Shown here piece after piece: positions 24,475 through 34,118 of a stretch of DNA of 64,000 bases. The stretch spans positions 1 to 64,000 of the forward strand of contig UQKD01000012.1 in NCBI GenBank assembly GCA_900541585.1, written 5' to 3'. Position 1 is the stretch's first letter; each line of letters opens with the position of its first letter. The DNA is from an uncultured Alistipes sp. GTDB taxonomy: Bacteria > Bacteroidota > Bacteroidia > Bacteroidales > Rikenellaceae. The translations under genes were made by a program, and so were the position numbers. Under the pieces are notes generated by a model, which saw nothing but the letters and a program-made list of their open reading frames with translations, did no database searches and was not told the origin of the DNA.

Positions 24475-25395
24475 ATGAGCATACTCCGTTATTTACTGAC
24501 GTTTACGTTGAGTTTCGCCTTCGTTTTCGCCGCCGGGTGCAGCGATCCGAAGCCCGACTACTCGGAATTCTACAAACCTGAACCGGGCGACGATCCTGTC
24601 GATCCGATCAATCCCGGACTGGAGGACAACCAGCTGCGGGTTATGTCATTCAACGTCCGTTACAGCGCGGGTGACGACGGCGCGAACAGCTGGGACAACC
24701 GCAAGAAGGCCGTTCCGGCGATGTTCGCCGACCAGCAGCCGACGGTGCTCGGCGTGCAGGAGGCGCGTCTCGACCAGAAGACGTACATGGACGAGAACTG
24801 CGCGGGCTACAAGAGCGTCGGCGTGGGCCGCACCGACGGCAAGAACGCCGGTGAGTTCATGGCCATCTACTACCTCGACGATGCGGTGAAACTCGAAAAG
24901 TGGGGGACTTTCTGGCTCTCCGAGACGCCCGACACCCCGTCGGTCGGCTGGGACGCCTCGACCTACCGCACGGCGACATGGGCGCTGTTCACCCACTACA
25001 AGTCGGGCCGCAAGTTCTTCTATGTCAACACCCACATCGACCATGTGGGGCAGGTGGCGGCCCAGAAGTCGATGGAGCTGATCGAGGCGAAGATCAGGTC
25101 GCTCAATCCCGACAACCAGCCGACGCTGCTGACCGCCGACTTCAACAAGATGCTCGACAGCCCGATTTTCGACGGCGTGAAGAAGTTCATGGTCGACGCG
25201 CGCACGACCGCTCCCGTGACCGACAACAAGGCGTCGTTCAACAACTTCGGCGGGGCGACCAACTACCCGCGCATCGACCACATCTTCAGTTCGGGCTTCA
25301 CGCCTCTGCGCTTCGCCACCGTCGACCAGCGTTACGAGAAGGTCCCCTACATTTCGGACCACTATCCCGTTGCGGCCGTGCTGGAGTTCAAGTAA
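24475..25395 (+). CDS. EEP-family lipoprotein (phosphodiesterase/nuclease fold)
   Basis: This 306-residue lipoprotein (signal peptide ending FAAGCS) has a 35-residue acidic linker and an EEP domain: RVMSFNVRYSAGDDGANSWDNR, TVLGVQEARLDQ, FFYVNTHIDHVGQVA, LLTADFNKMLDS, IDHIFS and ISDHYPVAAVLEFK. The usual GDxN metal motif appears as ADFN, a conservative change. It is a paralogue of the EEP protein at 15329, sharing phrases such as APVTD. Its place directly after SusD suggests a surface enzyme acting on the locus substrate, perhaps removing a phosphate-linked group. Confidence 0.88.
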   Translation: MSILRYLLTFTLSFAFVFAAGCSDPKPDYSEFYKPEPGDDPVDPINPGLEDNQLRVMSFNVRYSAGDDGANSWDNRKKAVPAMFADQQPTVLGVQEARLDQKTYMDENCAGYKSVGVGRTDGKNAGEFMAIYYLDDAVKLEKWGTFWLSETPDTPSVGWDASTYRTATWALFTHYKSGRKFFYVNTHIDHVGQVAAQKSMELIEAKIRSLNPDNQPTLLTADFNKMLDSPIFDGVKKFMVDARTTAPVTDNKASFNNFGGATNYPRIDHIFSSGFTPLRFATVDQRYEKVPYISDHYPVAAVLEFK

Positions 25396-25425
25396 TCCTG
25401 CAACCAAAACTCAAAACCGATTGAA

Positions 25426-27327
25426 ATGAAACGATTTATCTATATGCTGGCCGCTTTCGCCCTCTTGGGGGCCGCCTCCTGCCAGCCGGACGAGGAGGTG
25501 GCGGTCCACGCCTCGTTCACCACCGACAAGGAGTCCTACGACGTGGGCGATCCGGTGGTGCTCACCAACACTTCGACGGCCGAAAACGCCCTCATCGCCA
25601 TCTGCAAATGGGAACTGGGCAAGGGCGTCGTCTCGTATGAAACTACCCCGGAGAACATCTCCTACGATCAGGCCGGGGAGTACGTCATCAAGCTGACGGT
25701 CACCTCCGACCGCGGGGCGAAGAAGTCGTCGTTCGAGAAGACCATTCTGGTCGTGGACAACAACATCCGGCCCGTGGCCGACTTCACGTGGTCGCCCGAG
25801 AAGGTCGTGGCGGGCGAGCCGGTGCAGTTCACCGACCTTTCGACCGACGAGGACGGCGAGGTGGTGGCCTGGGAGTGGAAATTCGGAACCACGACCTCCG
25901 ACAAGCAGAATCCCGAATTCACCTTCGCGGCGCAGGGGGCTACGGAGGTCTCGCTCACCGTGACAGACAACAAGAAAGGCAGGAACACCAAGACGGTGAC
26001 CATCGACGTGGGCCGCGGCGCCATCAGCCTCGACCTGCTCTGGTCATATCCCTACGACGACACGAAGGACGCCTACGTCTACGGCACGTCGCCTGCCGTA
26101 AGTCACGACGGTGAGTACGTCTATGTGACCTCGACGGGCTATTCGCTGGTTTGCTTTACGAAGGCGGGCGAGCGTCTCTGGGCCTTCGACATCGGCAGGG
26201 ACGGTGCGTCGGCCGAGAACAACAGCGGTTCGATCAAAGTCCAGTCGCCGACCCCTTCGGTCGACGCCGACGGCACGGTCTACGCGCTGGCGGGCTTCAA
26301 CGAGCCGAACAAGGGTGCGGGCGGCAGCTCCTTCTATGCCGTCAGCGGCGGCGCAGGGGGCGGTTCACAGGTCTGGCACGTGAATACGGGCGTGAACACC
26401 AGCTTCCGGTTCCTTTCGCCGGCCATCACCGAAAAATACCTGTTCGTCGTGATGCGCAACGCTCCGTCAGGACATCAGAATTTCCAGGTTTATGACAAAT
26501 CGTCGGGCGACCTGGTGGACGAGCGGCACGTCAACGGCGGTTCCTACGGCGGCGTGCTGCCGCTCAAAAACGGCATGGTGATCGCCGGCACGGGAGGCAG
26601 TCACGGCATGCGCGTCTTTTTCCCCGACGGCGCGGGCAAATGGAAATTCTCCTGTGTGAAGTCGAACGGCCGCGAGCACAACTACGGCGGTATGGGCGAA
26701 GATAAAACCTGCGAAGCCCCGAACGGAACCCAGCCTGCATCGGGTCCCGGCGGCAAGGTCTACATCCTGTTCCAGAACCAGGGCGTGCGCGCGGACAAGA
26801 GCCTGGGCGGGGGTGTCGTTTACTGCTATGATCCGGCAAAGACCGTCTACGGGCAGACGCCCGAACCGGAGTGGTACTGTCCCGTCAAGGGCGATTGCGG
26901 CCAGTCGGGCATGGGCGTGGCGCTGGGCGAGGACGGCACGGTCTACGCCGCGACGCAGAAGACCGGCAGCGTGGCGGCCCATGTCACGGCCATCTCCGCA
27001 CAGGGCGTGAAACGCTGGGAGCACGCCGCCGACGGAGACATCAACGGCGTTCCGGCCGTCGACGACCAGGGCTTCGTCTATTACAACGACCGGACCACGG
27101 GCAAGCTGGTGAAACTCCGCCCGGAGGACGGTTCGCGCGTGGCGGAGATCAAGCTGGCCGACGAGCTGCGTTCGTCGCCGACGATCTCCTACGACGGTAC
27201 GATCTACGTCAACGGCATGAAGGACGACAAACCCACCGTCTTCGCAGTGAAGGGTGCGGCCGAGGGCTGCGCCGCGTCGTGGTCGCAGCAGGGAGGCAAC
27301 CCATCCAAAACCGAGTATATGTACTGA
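25426..27327 (+). CDS. PKD-domain plus PQQ-type beta-propeller lipoprotein
   Basis: This 633-residue predicted surface lipoprotein (lipobox AASC) starts with two PKD-like Ig modules (about 27-110, FTTDKESYDVGDPVVLTN; and about 111-195, PVADFTWSPEKVVAGEPVQFTDLS, VAWEWKFGT). A beta-propeller of PQQ-enzyme-type repeats follows (about 205-630) with recurring motifs such as SPAVSHDGEYVYVTSTGYSLVC, SVDADGTVYALA, ALGEDGTVYAATQ and ISYDGTIYVNG. No enzymatic signature is visible. As last gene of the locus 1 operon, 30 bases after the EEP gene and before a terminator, it is likely a substrate-binding surface protein. Confidence 0.85.
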   Translation: MKRFIYMLAAFALLGAASCQPDEEVAVHASFTTDKESYDVGDPVVLTNTSTAENALIAICKWELGKGVVSYETTPENISYDQAGEYVIKLTVTSDRGAKKSSFEKTILVVDNNIRPVADFTWSPEKVVAGEPVQFTDLSTDEDGEVVAWEWKFGTTTSDKQNPEFTFAAQGATEVSLTVTDNKKGRNTKTVTIDVGRGAISLDLLWSYPYDDTKDAYVYGTSPAVSHDGEYVYVTSTGYSLVCFTKAGERLWAFDIGRDGASAENNSGSIKVQSPTPSVDADGTVYALAGFNEPNKGAGGSSFYAVSGGAGGGSQVWHVNTGVNTSFRFLSPAITEKYLFVVMRNAPSGHQNFQVYDKSSGDLVDERHVNGGSYGGVLPLKNGMVIAGTGGSHGMRVFFPDGAGKWKFSCVKSNGREHNYGGMGEDKTCEAPNGTQPASGPGGKVYILFQNQGVRADKSLGGGVVYCYDPAKTVYGQTPEPEWYCPVKGDCGQSGMGVALGEDGTVYAATQKTGSVAAHVTAISAQGVKRWEHAADGDINGVPAVDDQGFVYYNDRTTGKLVKLRPEDGSRVAEIKLADELRSSPTISYDGTIYVNGMKDDKPTVFAVKGAAEGCAASWSQQGGNPSKTEYMY

Positions 27328-27350
27328 TCCGCTGAAAATCAGGGATGAGC

Positions 27351-27383
27351 GGGCCGCGTCGTGAGATGCGGCCCATTTTTTTT
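27351..27383 (+). terminator. Terminator of the locus 1 operon
   Basis: GGGCCGC and GCGGCCC form a hairpin followed by ATTTTTTTT. Confidence 0.85.
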
Positions 27384-27487
27384 CGGCCTCCGTGTATGTC
27401 GTTTCCGGCAAAATCCCCTCTTTATAATGGAACGGGCGCAAGAACCGGGACGAAAAGAACCTCGAACACAATTCTAAATTTCAGCAG

Positions 27488-30124
27488 ATGATCCGAAAAC
27501 TATTGGTGCTGTTGCTCTGCCTCACGGCGGCGACGGCGACGGCGAAGAAGCCCAAATCCTCCGCTTCGAAGAAGACGGAGCGTTCGGCCGAAAAACCGAA
27601 GGAAAGCGACTACGACAAACTTTTCAAGGAGAAGCATACCGTGGCCGACGGCATGTTCCGCCTGCACGACGTCAAGGGGAAGCTCTATTTCGAGATTCCC
27701 GATTCGCTGTTCGGCCGTGAGATGCTGCTGGGGTCGACCATTTCGGAGGTCTCGGACAACGCCGCGGCGACCACCGGCTCCAAGTCGGACTATCCGCTGC
27801 ACGTGGTCTTCACGCGCACCGACCGTTCGGTCCAGCTGCGTACGGTCAACTGCGAGAACGTCACCGACGAGACGGGGGCTTCCCGCGCGCTGGCCGAGGC
27901 GGTGAAGCGGAACACGGCCGACCCCATCCTGCGCAACTACAAGATCGAGGCCTGGAACCGGGACAGCACGGCCGTGGTGGTCAACGTCACGGACCTGTTC
28001 GTGGCCGACGTGGAGGAGATGTCGCCCTTCTCGAAGTACGGGCTTTATACGGCTTTCGAGTTGAAGAAGACCTTCCAGAAGGAGCGTTCGATGCTGGGCG
28101 AGATCAAGGCTTTCAGCGACAATGTGGTGGTGCGCAGTACGTTGAGCTATATTTTCTCGCTCACGCGCGGCCGCACGACGCTGGTCAAGGACCAGCCCTT
28201 GACGGCCGTGATGACCCGTTCGCTGGTGCTGCTGCCCCGCGAGCCTTACCGTCCGCGCATCACCGACAGCCGCATGTCGGTGTTTCCGACCGGCAAGGTG
28301 CTTTTCAGCGAGCGCGAACAGCGCGCCAAGGTAATCTACTACGCCCACCGCTGGCGGCTGGAGCCGTCGGACATGGAGGCCTGGAAGCGCGGCGAGCGGG
28401 TCGAGCCGAAGAGGCAGATCGTTTTCTACGTCGACGACGGGTTCCCGGAGATGTGGAAAAAGCATATTTTCGAGGCCGTCGACCAGTGGAACGAGCCTTT
28501 CGAGCGTATCGGGTTTAAAAACGCCATCGCCGCAAAGCCCTATCCGACGGACGATCCCGAATTCGATCCCGATAACATCAAGTATTCGTGCATCCGCTAT
28601 GCGCCGATCGCCATTGCCAACGCCATGGGGCCTTCGTGGGTCGATCCGCGCAGCGGCGAGATACTCAACGCTTCGGTCTACGTCTACCACGACGTGATGA
28701 AGCTGCTGAACAACTGGCTGTTCGTCCAGACGGCGCAGGCCGACGAGCGCGTGCGCGCCGTGACGATCCCCGAGGAGGTGATCGGCGACGGACTGCGCTA
28801 CGTCGTGGCCCACGAGGTCGGCCACTGCCTGGGTTACATGCACAACATGAGCGCCTCGGCGGTGATTCCGGTCGATTCGCTCCGCTCGCCGTCGTTCACG
28901 CAGAAGTACGGAACGACCACTTCGATCATGGACTATGCGCGCTTCAACTACGTGGCCCGGCCCGGGGATCGGGAGCGTGGCGTGAAACTCACCCCGCCGC
29001 GTTTCGGCCTCTACGACTACTACGCCGTGAAGTGGCTCTACACGCCCGTGCCCGACGCTGCGACGGCTGTCGACGAGTATGCCGTCACTTCGAAGTGGAT
29101 GACCGAGGCCGCCGCCGATTCGGTCTACCGTTTCGGCAAGCAGCAGTTCAGCCGCTCGATCGACCCCCGTTCGCAGTCGGAGGACCTGGGCGATGACGCC
29201 GTGAAGGCCTCGGGCTACGGCATCGCCAATCTGAAATACATTCTCGGCAGCATGAACGCCTGGATCGGTGCCCAGGACCCCGATTTCTCCCAGCGGCGCA
29301 CCCTCTACGACGAGGTGCTCACGCAGTATATCCGCTACCTGAACCACGTGCTGGCCAACGTCGGCGGCATCTACTTCGCCGAGAAGATGGAGGGCGATCC
29401 CGTGGAGGCCTACCGCAGCGTGCCGCGTGAACGCCAGCGCGAAGCCCTGCTGTTCTGCCTCGCGCAGCTCAAGGACATGAAGTGGCTGGACAACGCCGAG
29501 CTGATCCGCGACATGCCGCTGATGGGCTCGCCCGCCGAGTCGATCATGGCCTCGCTGGTGTCGGTCGTCGTGGCCGCCCCGGCGCGTGTGGCCTTGAGCG
29601 CCGCGCTGGCCGAAAAGGACGCCTACACGCCCGAGGAGTGCCGCAGGGATGTCTATGACTTCGTGTGGGCTTCGACGCTGAAGGGCCGCACGCCCGATGC
29701 GCTGGAGATGATGCTCCAGCGCGAATACGTCCGCAGTCTCGGTCTTTCGGCCGGGCTGAAATACACCGGGACCGGAGCGCGGGAGGAGAAGAAGCTGGTG
29801 TCCGACGAGGGGCTGATGCCCGTTCCCGCCTTCCTGGAGGAGCATGCGGCCCGCACCGCGGCGCTCACCGCCTGCGGGGAGTGCTGGGACCGCGATCCCT
29901 TCGAAGCGTTTTCCGCCGCGCACCGCGTCGACACTGCGCCGCTGCTGGGCTACGGCTCTCCGCGCCTGAACTATTACGACCCGCGCAACACCGAGGCCGG
30001 GGATTACGCCGCGCTGCTCGAACTGCGCGCGATGCTCCGCTCGAAGAGCGCTTCGGCGACGGGCGAAGCGCGCCTGCACTACGAACTGTTGCTGCGCAAC
30101 ATCGAGAAAGCGTTGAAAAAATAA
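27488..30124 (+). CDS. Secreted zinc metalloprotease, DUF5117/DUF5118 family
   Basis: This 878-residue protein has a signal peptide (1-19) and a Lys-rich linker, then the DUF5118/DUF5117 modules (YDKLFKEKHTVADGMFRLHD; YFEIPDSLFGREMLLGSTI; GLYTAFELKKTFQKERSMLG). The metzincin-like catalytic site is HEVGHCLGYMH (His442, Glu443, His446, His452), with the Met-turn Met481 in SIMDYARF. Further conserved phrases are YAPIAIANAMGPSWVDPRSGEIL and DSLRSPSFTQKYGT. It should cut proteins or peptides in the periplasm or outside. A paralogue lacking the catalytic residues follows 12 bases later. Its nearness to the SusC/SusD locus suggests peptide supply, although a terminator separates the two. Confidence 0.93.
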   Translation: MIRKLLVLLLCLTAATATAKKPKSSASKKTERSAEKPKESDYDKLFKEKHTVADGMFRLHDVKGKLYFEIPDSLFGREMLLGSTISEVSDNAAATTGSKSDYPLHVVFTRTDRSVQLRTVNCENVTDETGASRALAEAVKRNTADPILRNYKIEAWNRDSTAVVVNVTDLFVADVEEMSPFSKYGLYTAFELKKTFQKERSMLGEIKAFSDNVVVRSTLSYIFSLTRGRTTLVKDQPLTAVMTRSLVLLPREPYRPRITDSRMSVFPTGKVLFSEREQRAKVIYYAHRWRLEPSDMEAWKRGERVEPKRQIVFYVDDGFPEMWKKHIFEAVDQWNEPFERIGFKNAIAAKPYPTDDPEFDPDNIKYSCIRYAPIAIANAMGPSWVDPRSGEILNASVYVYHDVMKLLNNWLFVQTAQADERVRAVTIPEEVIGDGLRYVVAHEVGHCLGYMHNMSASAVIPVDSLRSPSFTQKYGTTTSIMDYARFNYVARPGDRERGVKLTPPRFGLYDYYAVKWLYTPVPDAATAVDEYAVTSKWMTEAAADSVYRFGKQQFSRSIDPRSQSEDLGDDAVKASGYGIANLKYILGSMNAWIGAQDPDFSQRRTLYDEVLTQYIRYLNHVLANVGGIYFAEKMEGDPVEAYRSVPRERQREALLFCLAQLKDMKWLDNAELIRDMPLMGSPAESIMASLVSVVVAAPARVALSAALAEKDAYTPEECRRDVYDFVWASTLKGRTPDALEMMLQREYVRSLGLSAGLKYTGTGAREEKKLVSDEGLMPVPAFLEEHAARTAALTACGECWDRDPFEAFSAAHRVDTAPLLGYGSPRLNYYDPRNTEAGDYAALLELRAMLRSKSASATGEARLHYELLLRNIEKALKK

Positions 30125-30136
30125 ACCTTCCGGATC

Positions 30137-32794
30137 ATGACGAAACTGTTTAAGATAGCTTTTCTTTCGCTGCTGGCGGGGATCCTGCTGCTGCCGGCGG
30201 CGTCTCTGCCCGTCCGGGCGGCCGGTTCGGCCGCCGTGGAAGCCGGGGCCGGGGACAAGAAGCGCGACAAGAAAAAGAAGCAGGAAGCCGATACCGCCGC
30301 CAAGGCGACTCCCTACGAGAAACTGTTCAAGGACAAGCGGGTGGAGACTGTCCGCGGAGGCGGGCTGACCCTGCACCTGGCTGCGGACAAACTCTACCTC
30401 GAACTGCCCGATTCGCTGCTCGGCCGGGGGCTGATGATCACCACGACGATCGAGCGCACGGGCGATCCCGGCGACGGGCTGGCCCATCAGCAGCCCGTGC
30501 CGCCCTACATGGTCGAGTTCGGCCGCGGGAAGAGCGACACGCTCCTCTACATGCGGGAGTTCGCTCCGGTGGTGATCGTCGACGGCAGCCCCGCGATGCG
30601 TGAGGCCGTCGGGCGGAGCAACATCGGCCCGATCGCGGCCTCGTATGCCGTGAAGGCCCGCACGCCCGACAAGAAGTCGTCCGTCGTCGACGTCACGGCG
30701 CTTTTCGTCGGGGACGCCAAACGCCTGCGCCCGATCGACCCCGAGGGCGGCAACACCTACGGCGGCTGGATGACGGCTAAGGCCGATTACAAGAAAGACC
30801 GTTCGATGCTGACCGGCGTGACGGGCGGAAAGGGGTGCGTTTCGGTGGTGGGAGAGCTTTCCTACGGCACGACGGTCAGCTTCCTCGGTGTGCTCGACCT
30901 GTGGAAGGACAAGCCCCAGTCGATCGTCGCCCGCCGCACGCTCCGCGTGCTGGGCGATCCCGAACGGCGGATGAGGCTTTGCGACCAGCGGCTCGGTCTG
31001 GCGGCCAAGGCGTTCAAACGCTTCTCGGACCGGGAGCAGGAAGCCAAGACCGATTATTACGCCTGCCGCCGTTCGATCGTCGACAGCGCGGGGAAGGTGT
31101 GTCCCGTGGTATTCTACGTCGACACGGCCTTCGACGCTTCGGCCTATGCCGCCGTCGAGCGGGGGCTTCTTCTGTGGAACGACGCCTTCTCGAAGATCGG
31201 CTGCGAGGATGTCGTGCGGGTAGAGCCTTTCCCGGCCGATCCGGCTTTCAACGACAACAGCCTCTATAACAACTGCGTGCGGCGCACGGGAACCTCCAAT
31301 TCGGAACTCTACACCGCCTCGTGGGTCGATCCGCGCAGCGGCGAAATTCTCGGGACCGACATCTTCGTGCCCTTCAATTTCACGGCCGCCATTCAGAAGG
31401 AGCTGCTCCTGACGCTGTCGGCCGCCGATCCCGAAGCGCGCACCACGCAGCCTTCGGCGCGTCAGATCGCCGACGCCCTGACGGTCATGGTGGCCCGCCG
31501 TGCGGCCTCGGCCTTCGGCGTGATGCCCAACTACGCCGCCTCGTCGGCCTATCCGACCGACTCGCTGCGCTCGCCGTCGTTTACGCGGAAAAACGGCCTG
31601 GCGTCATCGATCACCGACGACGTGTTCTACAACGTCGTCGCGCAGCCGGGCGACAAGGAGCGCGGCGTGAAGCTCGTGGCCGATGCGCTGGGACCTTACG
31701 ATTATCTGGCAGTCGAGTGGCTCTACAAACCCGTTCCGGGAGCCGTGACGCCGCAGGACGAAGCCCCGGAGCTGCGCCGCCTGCTCGCCTCGAAGGAGGG
31801 CGACCCTCGTTTTTTCTTCGCGCAGTACGCCTCGGGGGCTTACGATCCCCGCGTGGGGGCCGGAGACCTGGGCGACGATCTGTTCCGGAGCGTGGCCCTG
31901 CAATCGGCCAATCTGAAATATGTCGCCGAGCACGGCGACGAGTGGCTTTCGGGCCGCGACGGCGACTACAAGTTCCGCGAGGAGCTGCTCACGGACATGG
32001 TTCTGCGTGTCAACGCCCTCGCCTCGCAGCTGATGCGCTACATCGGGGGCGTCTATATGAATCCGGTCTATGAGGGGACGGCCCGGCCCGCCTGTACGGC
32101 CGTGCCGCGCGAAGTGCAGCGGCGTGCCCTGCGCGAGGCGCTCGCCCTGACCGCCGACCTCGGCTGGATCGACCGGCAGGGAGTGTCGAAGAACGTTTAC
32201 AACCGTGTGCAGGCGTGCGAATACCTCCAGCGCCGGACCGCACGCACGCTTCTTGAAAAACTCGGAACGCTGGACCTCGCGGCTTCGAAGGCCGACGATC
32301 CCTACACGGCCGACCGCATGGCGAAGGACCTCGTGGCGTGGTTCGAGGAGCGGATCCGTTCGCGCGAACCGCTGACGGAACATGCCCGCAACCTGCAACA
32401 GTCGCTGCTCAAGTCGACCGTTGCCGCGGCCAACGTCAAAGATAAGGCTTCGTCGGGTTCGGGAAGCGCCTTTGCGCTGTCCGACGGGGGCGGTTCGCTG
32501 TCCGACGGAGGCGATTTGTTTGCGGCGGCTGATGCCGGGGCGCTTCCGGACGTGTCGGCGGAGCCGCGGACCGACGATTTCACGCCGCTGGGCGCCGGTG
32601 ACGTGCAGGGTGCCGCCTACGGCTACCGGACGCCGCGTGTGATTCCCGCCTTCCGGGAGCATCTGTTCTACGGACTGCTGCTCGACATGAAGGCGATGTA
32701 CCGGCGGGGAGCAGTGTCGGCTCCCCGGACCGACACGCGCAGTTTCTGCCGTTACATGGCCGACCGGATCGACCGGGAACTGGCCGTCGAATAA
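30137..32794 (+). CDS. Catalytically dead DUF5117-type metalloprotease paralogue
   Basis: This 885-residue protein matches the preceding protease along its length (signal peptide; TPYEKLFKDKRVETVRGGG; LYLELPDSLLGRGLMITTTI; ASWVDPRSGEILGTDIFVPF; DSLRSPSFTRKNG; PYDYLAVEWLYKPV). The zinc site is lost: where the partner has HEVGHCLGYMH this protein has RRAASAFGVMP (454-464), replacing all three histidines and the glutamate, and the Met-turn SIMDY is SITDD. The frame is open throughout and family features elsewhere are kept, so it is a maintained pseudoenzyme, not a decayed gene. It may be a partner, inhibitor or substrate-presenting subunit of the active copy. A Ser/Gly/Asp-rich repeat insert lies near residues 770-800. 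Confidence 0.9.
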   Translation: MTKLFKIAFLSLLAGILLLPAASLPVRAAGSAAVEAGAGDKKRDKKKKQEADTAAKATPYEKLFKDKRVETVRGGGLTLHLAADKLYLELPDSLLGRGLMITTTIERTGDPGDGLAHQQPVPPYMVEFGRGKSDTLLYMREFAPVVIVDGSPAMREAVGRSNIGPIAASYAVKARTPDKKSSVVDVTALFVGDAKRLRPIDPEGGNTYGGWMTAKADYKKDRSMLTGVTGGKGCVSVVGELSYGTTVSFLGVLDLWKDKPQSIVARRTLRVLGDPERRMRLCDQRLGLAAKAFKRFSDREQEAKTDYYACRRSIVDSAGKVCPVVFYVDTAFDASAYAAVERGLLLWNDAFSKIGCEDVVRVEPFPADPAFNDNSLYNNCVRRTGTSNSELYTASWVDPRSGEILGTDIFVPFNFTAAIQKELLLTLSAADPEARTTQPSARQIADALTVMVARRAASAFGVMPNYAASSAYPTDSLRSPSFTRKNGLASSITDDVFYNVVAQPGDKERGVKLVADALGPYDYLAVEWLYKPVPGAVTPQDEAPELRRLLASKEGDPRFFFAQYASGAYDPRVGAGDLGDDLFRSVALQSANLKYVAEHGDEWLSGRDGDYKFREELLTDMVLRVNALASQLMRYIGGVYMNPVYEGTARPACTAVPREVQRRALREALALTADLGWIDRQGVSKNVYNRVQACEYLQRRTARTLLEKLGTLDLAASKADDPYTADRMAKDLVAWFEERIRSREPLTEHARNLQQSLLKSTVAAANVKDKASSGSGSAFALSDGGGSLSDGGDLFAAADAGALPDVSAEPRTDDFTPLGAGDVQGAAYGYRTPRVIPAFREHLFYGLLLDMKAMYRRGAVSAPRTDTRSFCRYMADRIDRELAVE

Positions 32795-32803
32795 CGCTGA
32801 CGG

Positions 32804-32842
32804 AAAAGCGGGCTGTAACTTTCGGTTACAGCCCGCTTTTTT
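32804..32842. terminator. Shared bidirectional terminator
   Basis: A perfect 16-base inverted repeat (AAAAGCGGGCTGTAAC, loop TTTCG) ends in a T run on both strands. It serves the rightward pseudoprotease gene and the leftward oxidoreductase gene. Confidence 0.9.
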
Positions 32843-32854
32843 GTGCCCGGGGGA

Positions 32855-34111
32855 TCAGCGCGTTTGGTCGAGGATGACGGTCTGTCCGGTGAGGCGGCTC
32901 CGCTCGGCCTCGAAGCAGATGCGGTGGCTTTCGACCGAGTTGGCGATCGACGTCCGGAAACGGTGCTCCCGGCGGCTGAGCGTGTCGACGAAATCCTCGA
33001 CCAGGTTGAGGTCCGCACCGGCATGGAACGGCTTGCCGAGGATGCCCGAGAAATCGTAGACCTGTTCTTCTCCGCCGCGGAACCGGCGTACGCGCAGCGT
33101 GCGTTCGTCGCCGTCGATTTCGCCGTGGGTCAGCCGGATGTGGGTTTCACGCTGGTCGCCGAGCGTGAAGGCGTCCATCGAGAACGAGATCGTGACGTCG
33201 TTTTCCAGCTCCATCGAGACGATCTGGTGGTCCACCACGTCGTTGTCGCAGCGGAACACGCACCGTCCGTAGTCGCCCGTGCGCAGCTGGCGGAGGATGA
33301 CCTCGTCGAGTGTTGAGCCTTCGGGGACGTCGAAATTCGAAATCCAGTCGCGGCGGTTGTAGTAGAGGTCCACGGCCGAGTAGGGGCACTCCTTTTCCAG
33401 CGGGCAGTCGATGCACCGGGCCGTGCTTTCGGCCGGGGCGTTCTCCGCACGGAACCAGCGCAGCGACCCGAACGACGAGAGTTTCCGGCAGCGGGCCTCG
33501 GTGAGCCACAGCAGGAAGTCGATGTCGTGGCAGCATTTCGAAATCAGCATCGGATTGGTGATCTCCTCGCGGCGCCACATCCCGCGGACGAATCCGTGCG
33601 TCGTGCGGTCCAGCCCCACGGCGGCGAGGTGGCTGATCGAGATGATCCGGCCCAGCTGGCCCGAGTCGACGATCTCCTTGATCTTGATGAAGTAGGGGTG
33701 GTATCGCAGGACGTGGCACACGCCGACGATGACCCCTTTGCGCCGGGCCGCTTCGGCGATACGGCAGCATTCGGGCAGCGACTGGGCGATCGGCTTTTCG
33801 AGCAGGACGTTGTAACCCGCCTCGATGGCCTTCATGCAGGGTTCGAAGTGCATGTTCTCGGGCGTGCCGATCAGGATGGCGTCGGCCGGAACGGGGTTTT
33901 CGAAAAAGCGTTCGTAGTCGGCGAAGCACTGTTCGGGCGTCAGCCCGAATTTCGCGGCGACGGCGTGGCGGCGGATGTCGTTGCGTTCGGCGACGCCGAC
34001 CAGTTTCAGCCGGCCGGGGTTCCGGACCGCGTATTCCAGGTATTTGTTGGTACGGTTGCCCGCCCCGATGGCTACGATCGTGATGGGCTTCGCTTCGCTC
34101 GTTCGCTCCAT
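32855..34111 (-). CDS. Gfo/Idh/MocA-family oxidoreductase
   Basis: This 418-residue predicted cytoplasmic NAD(P)-dependent sugar oxidoreductase has the dinucleotide site IVAIGAGNRTNKYLEYA (about 11-27), the family's EKPIAQS (about 100-106) and GVCHVLRYHPYF (about 124-135), and a C-terminal alpha/beta domain. An inserted CIDCPLEKECPY cluster (about 237-248) has three close cysteines that could hold a metal. No signal peptide is seen. It follows tatC by 7 bases and is last in the leftward tat operon. A link to the DUF1080 genes upstream is suggested by family but its substrate is unknown. Confidence 0.88.
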   Translation of the reverse strand: MERTSEAKPITIVAIGAGNRTNKYLEYAVRNPGRLKLVGVAERNDIRRHAVAAKFGLTPEQCFADYERFFENPVPADAILIGTPENMHFEPCMKAIEAGYNVLLEKPIAQSLPECCRIAEAARRKGVIVGVCHVLRYHPYFIKIKEIVDSGQLGRIISISHLAAVGLDRTTHGFVRGMWRREEITNPMLISKCCHDIDFLLWLTEARCRKLSSFGSLRWFRAENAPAESTARCIDCPLEKECPYSAVDLYYNRRDWISNFDVPEGSTLDEVILRQLRTGDYGRCVFRCDNDVVDHQIVSMELENDVTISFSMDAFTLGDQRETHIRLTHGEIDGDERTLRVRRFRGGEEQVYDFSGILGKPFHAGADLNLVEDFVDTLSRREHRFRTSIANSVESHRICFEAERSRLTGQTVILDQTR

Positions 34112-34118
34112 GGCTCTC

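Noticed and set aside
27500..30487. A 995-codon open frame opposite the metalloprotease genes
   Set aside because: It spans the gap between two real genes and has an Arg/His/Gly/Val-rich translation typical of antisense frames.
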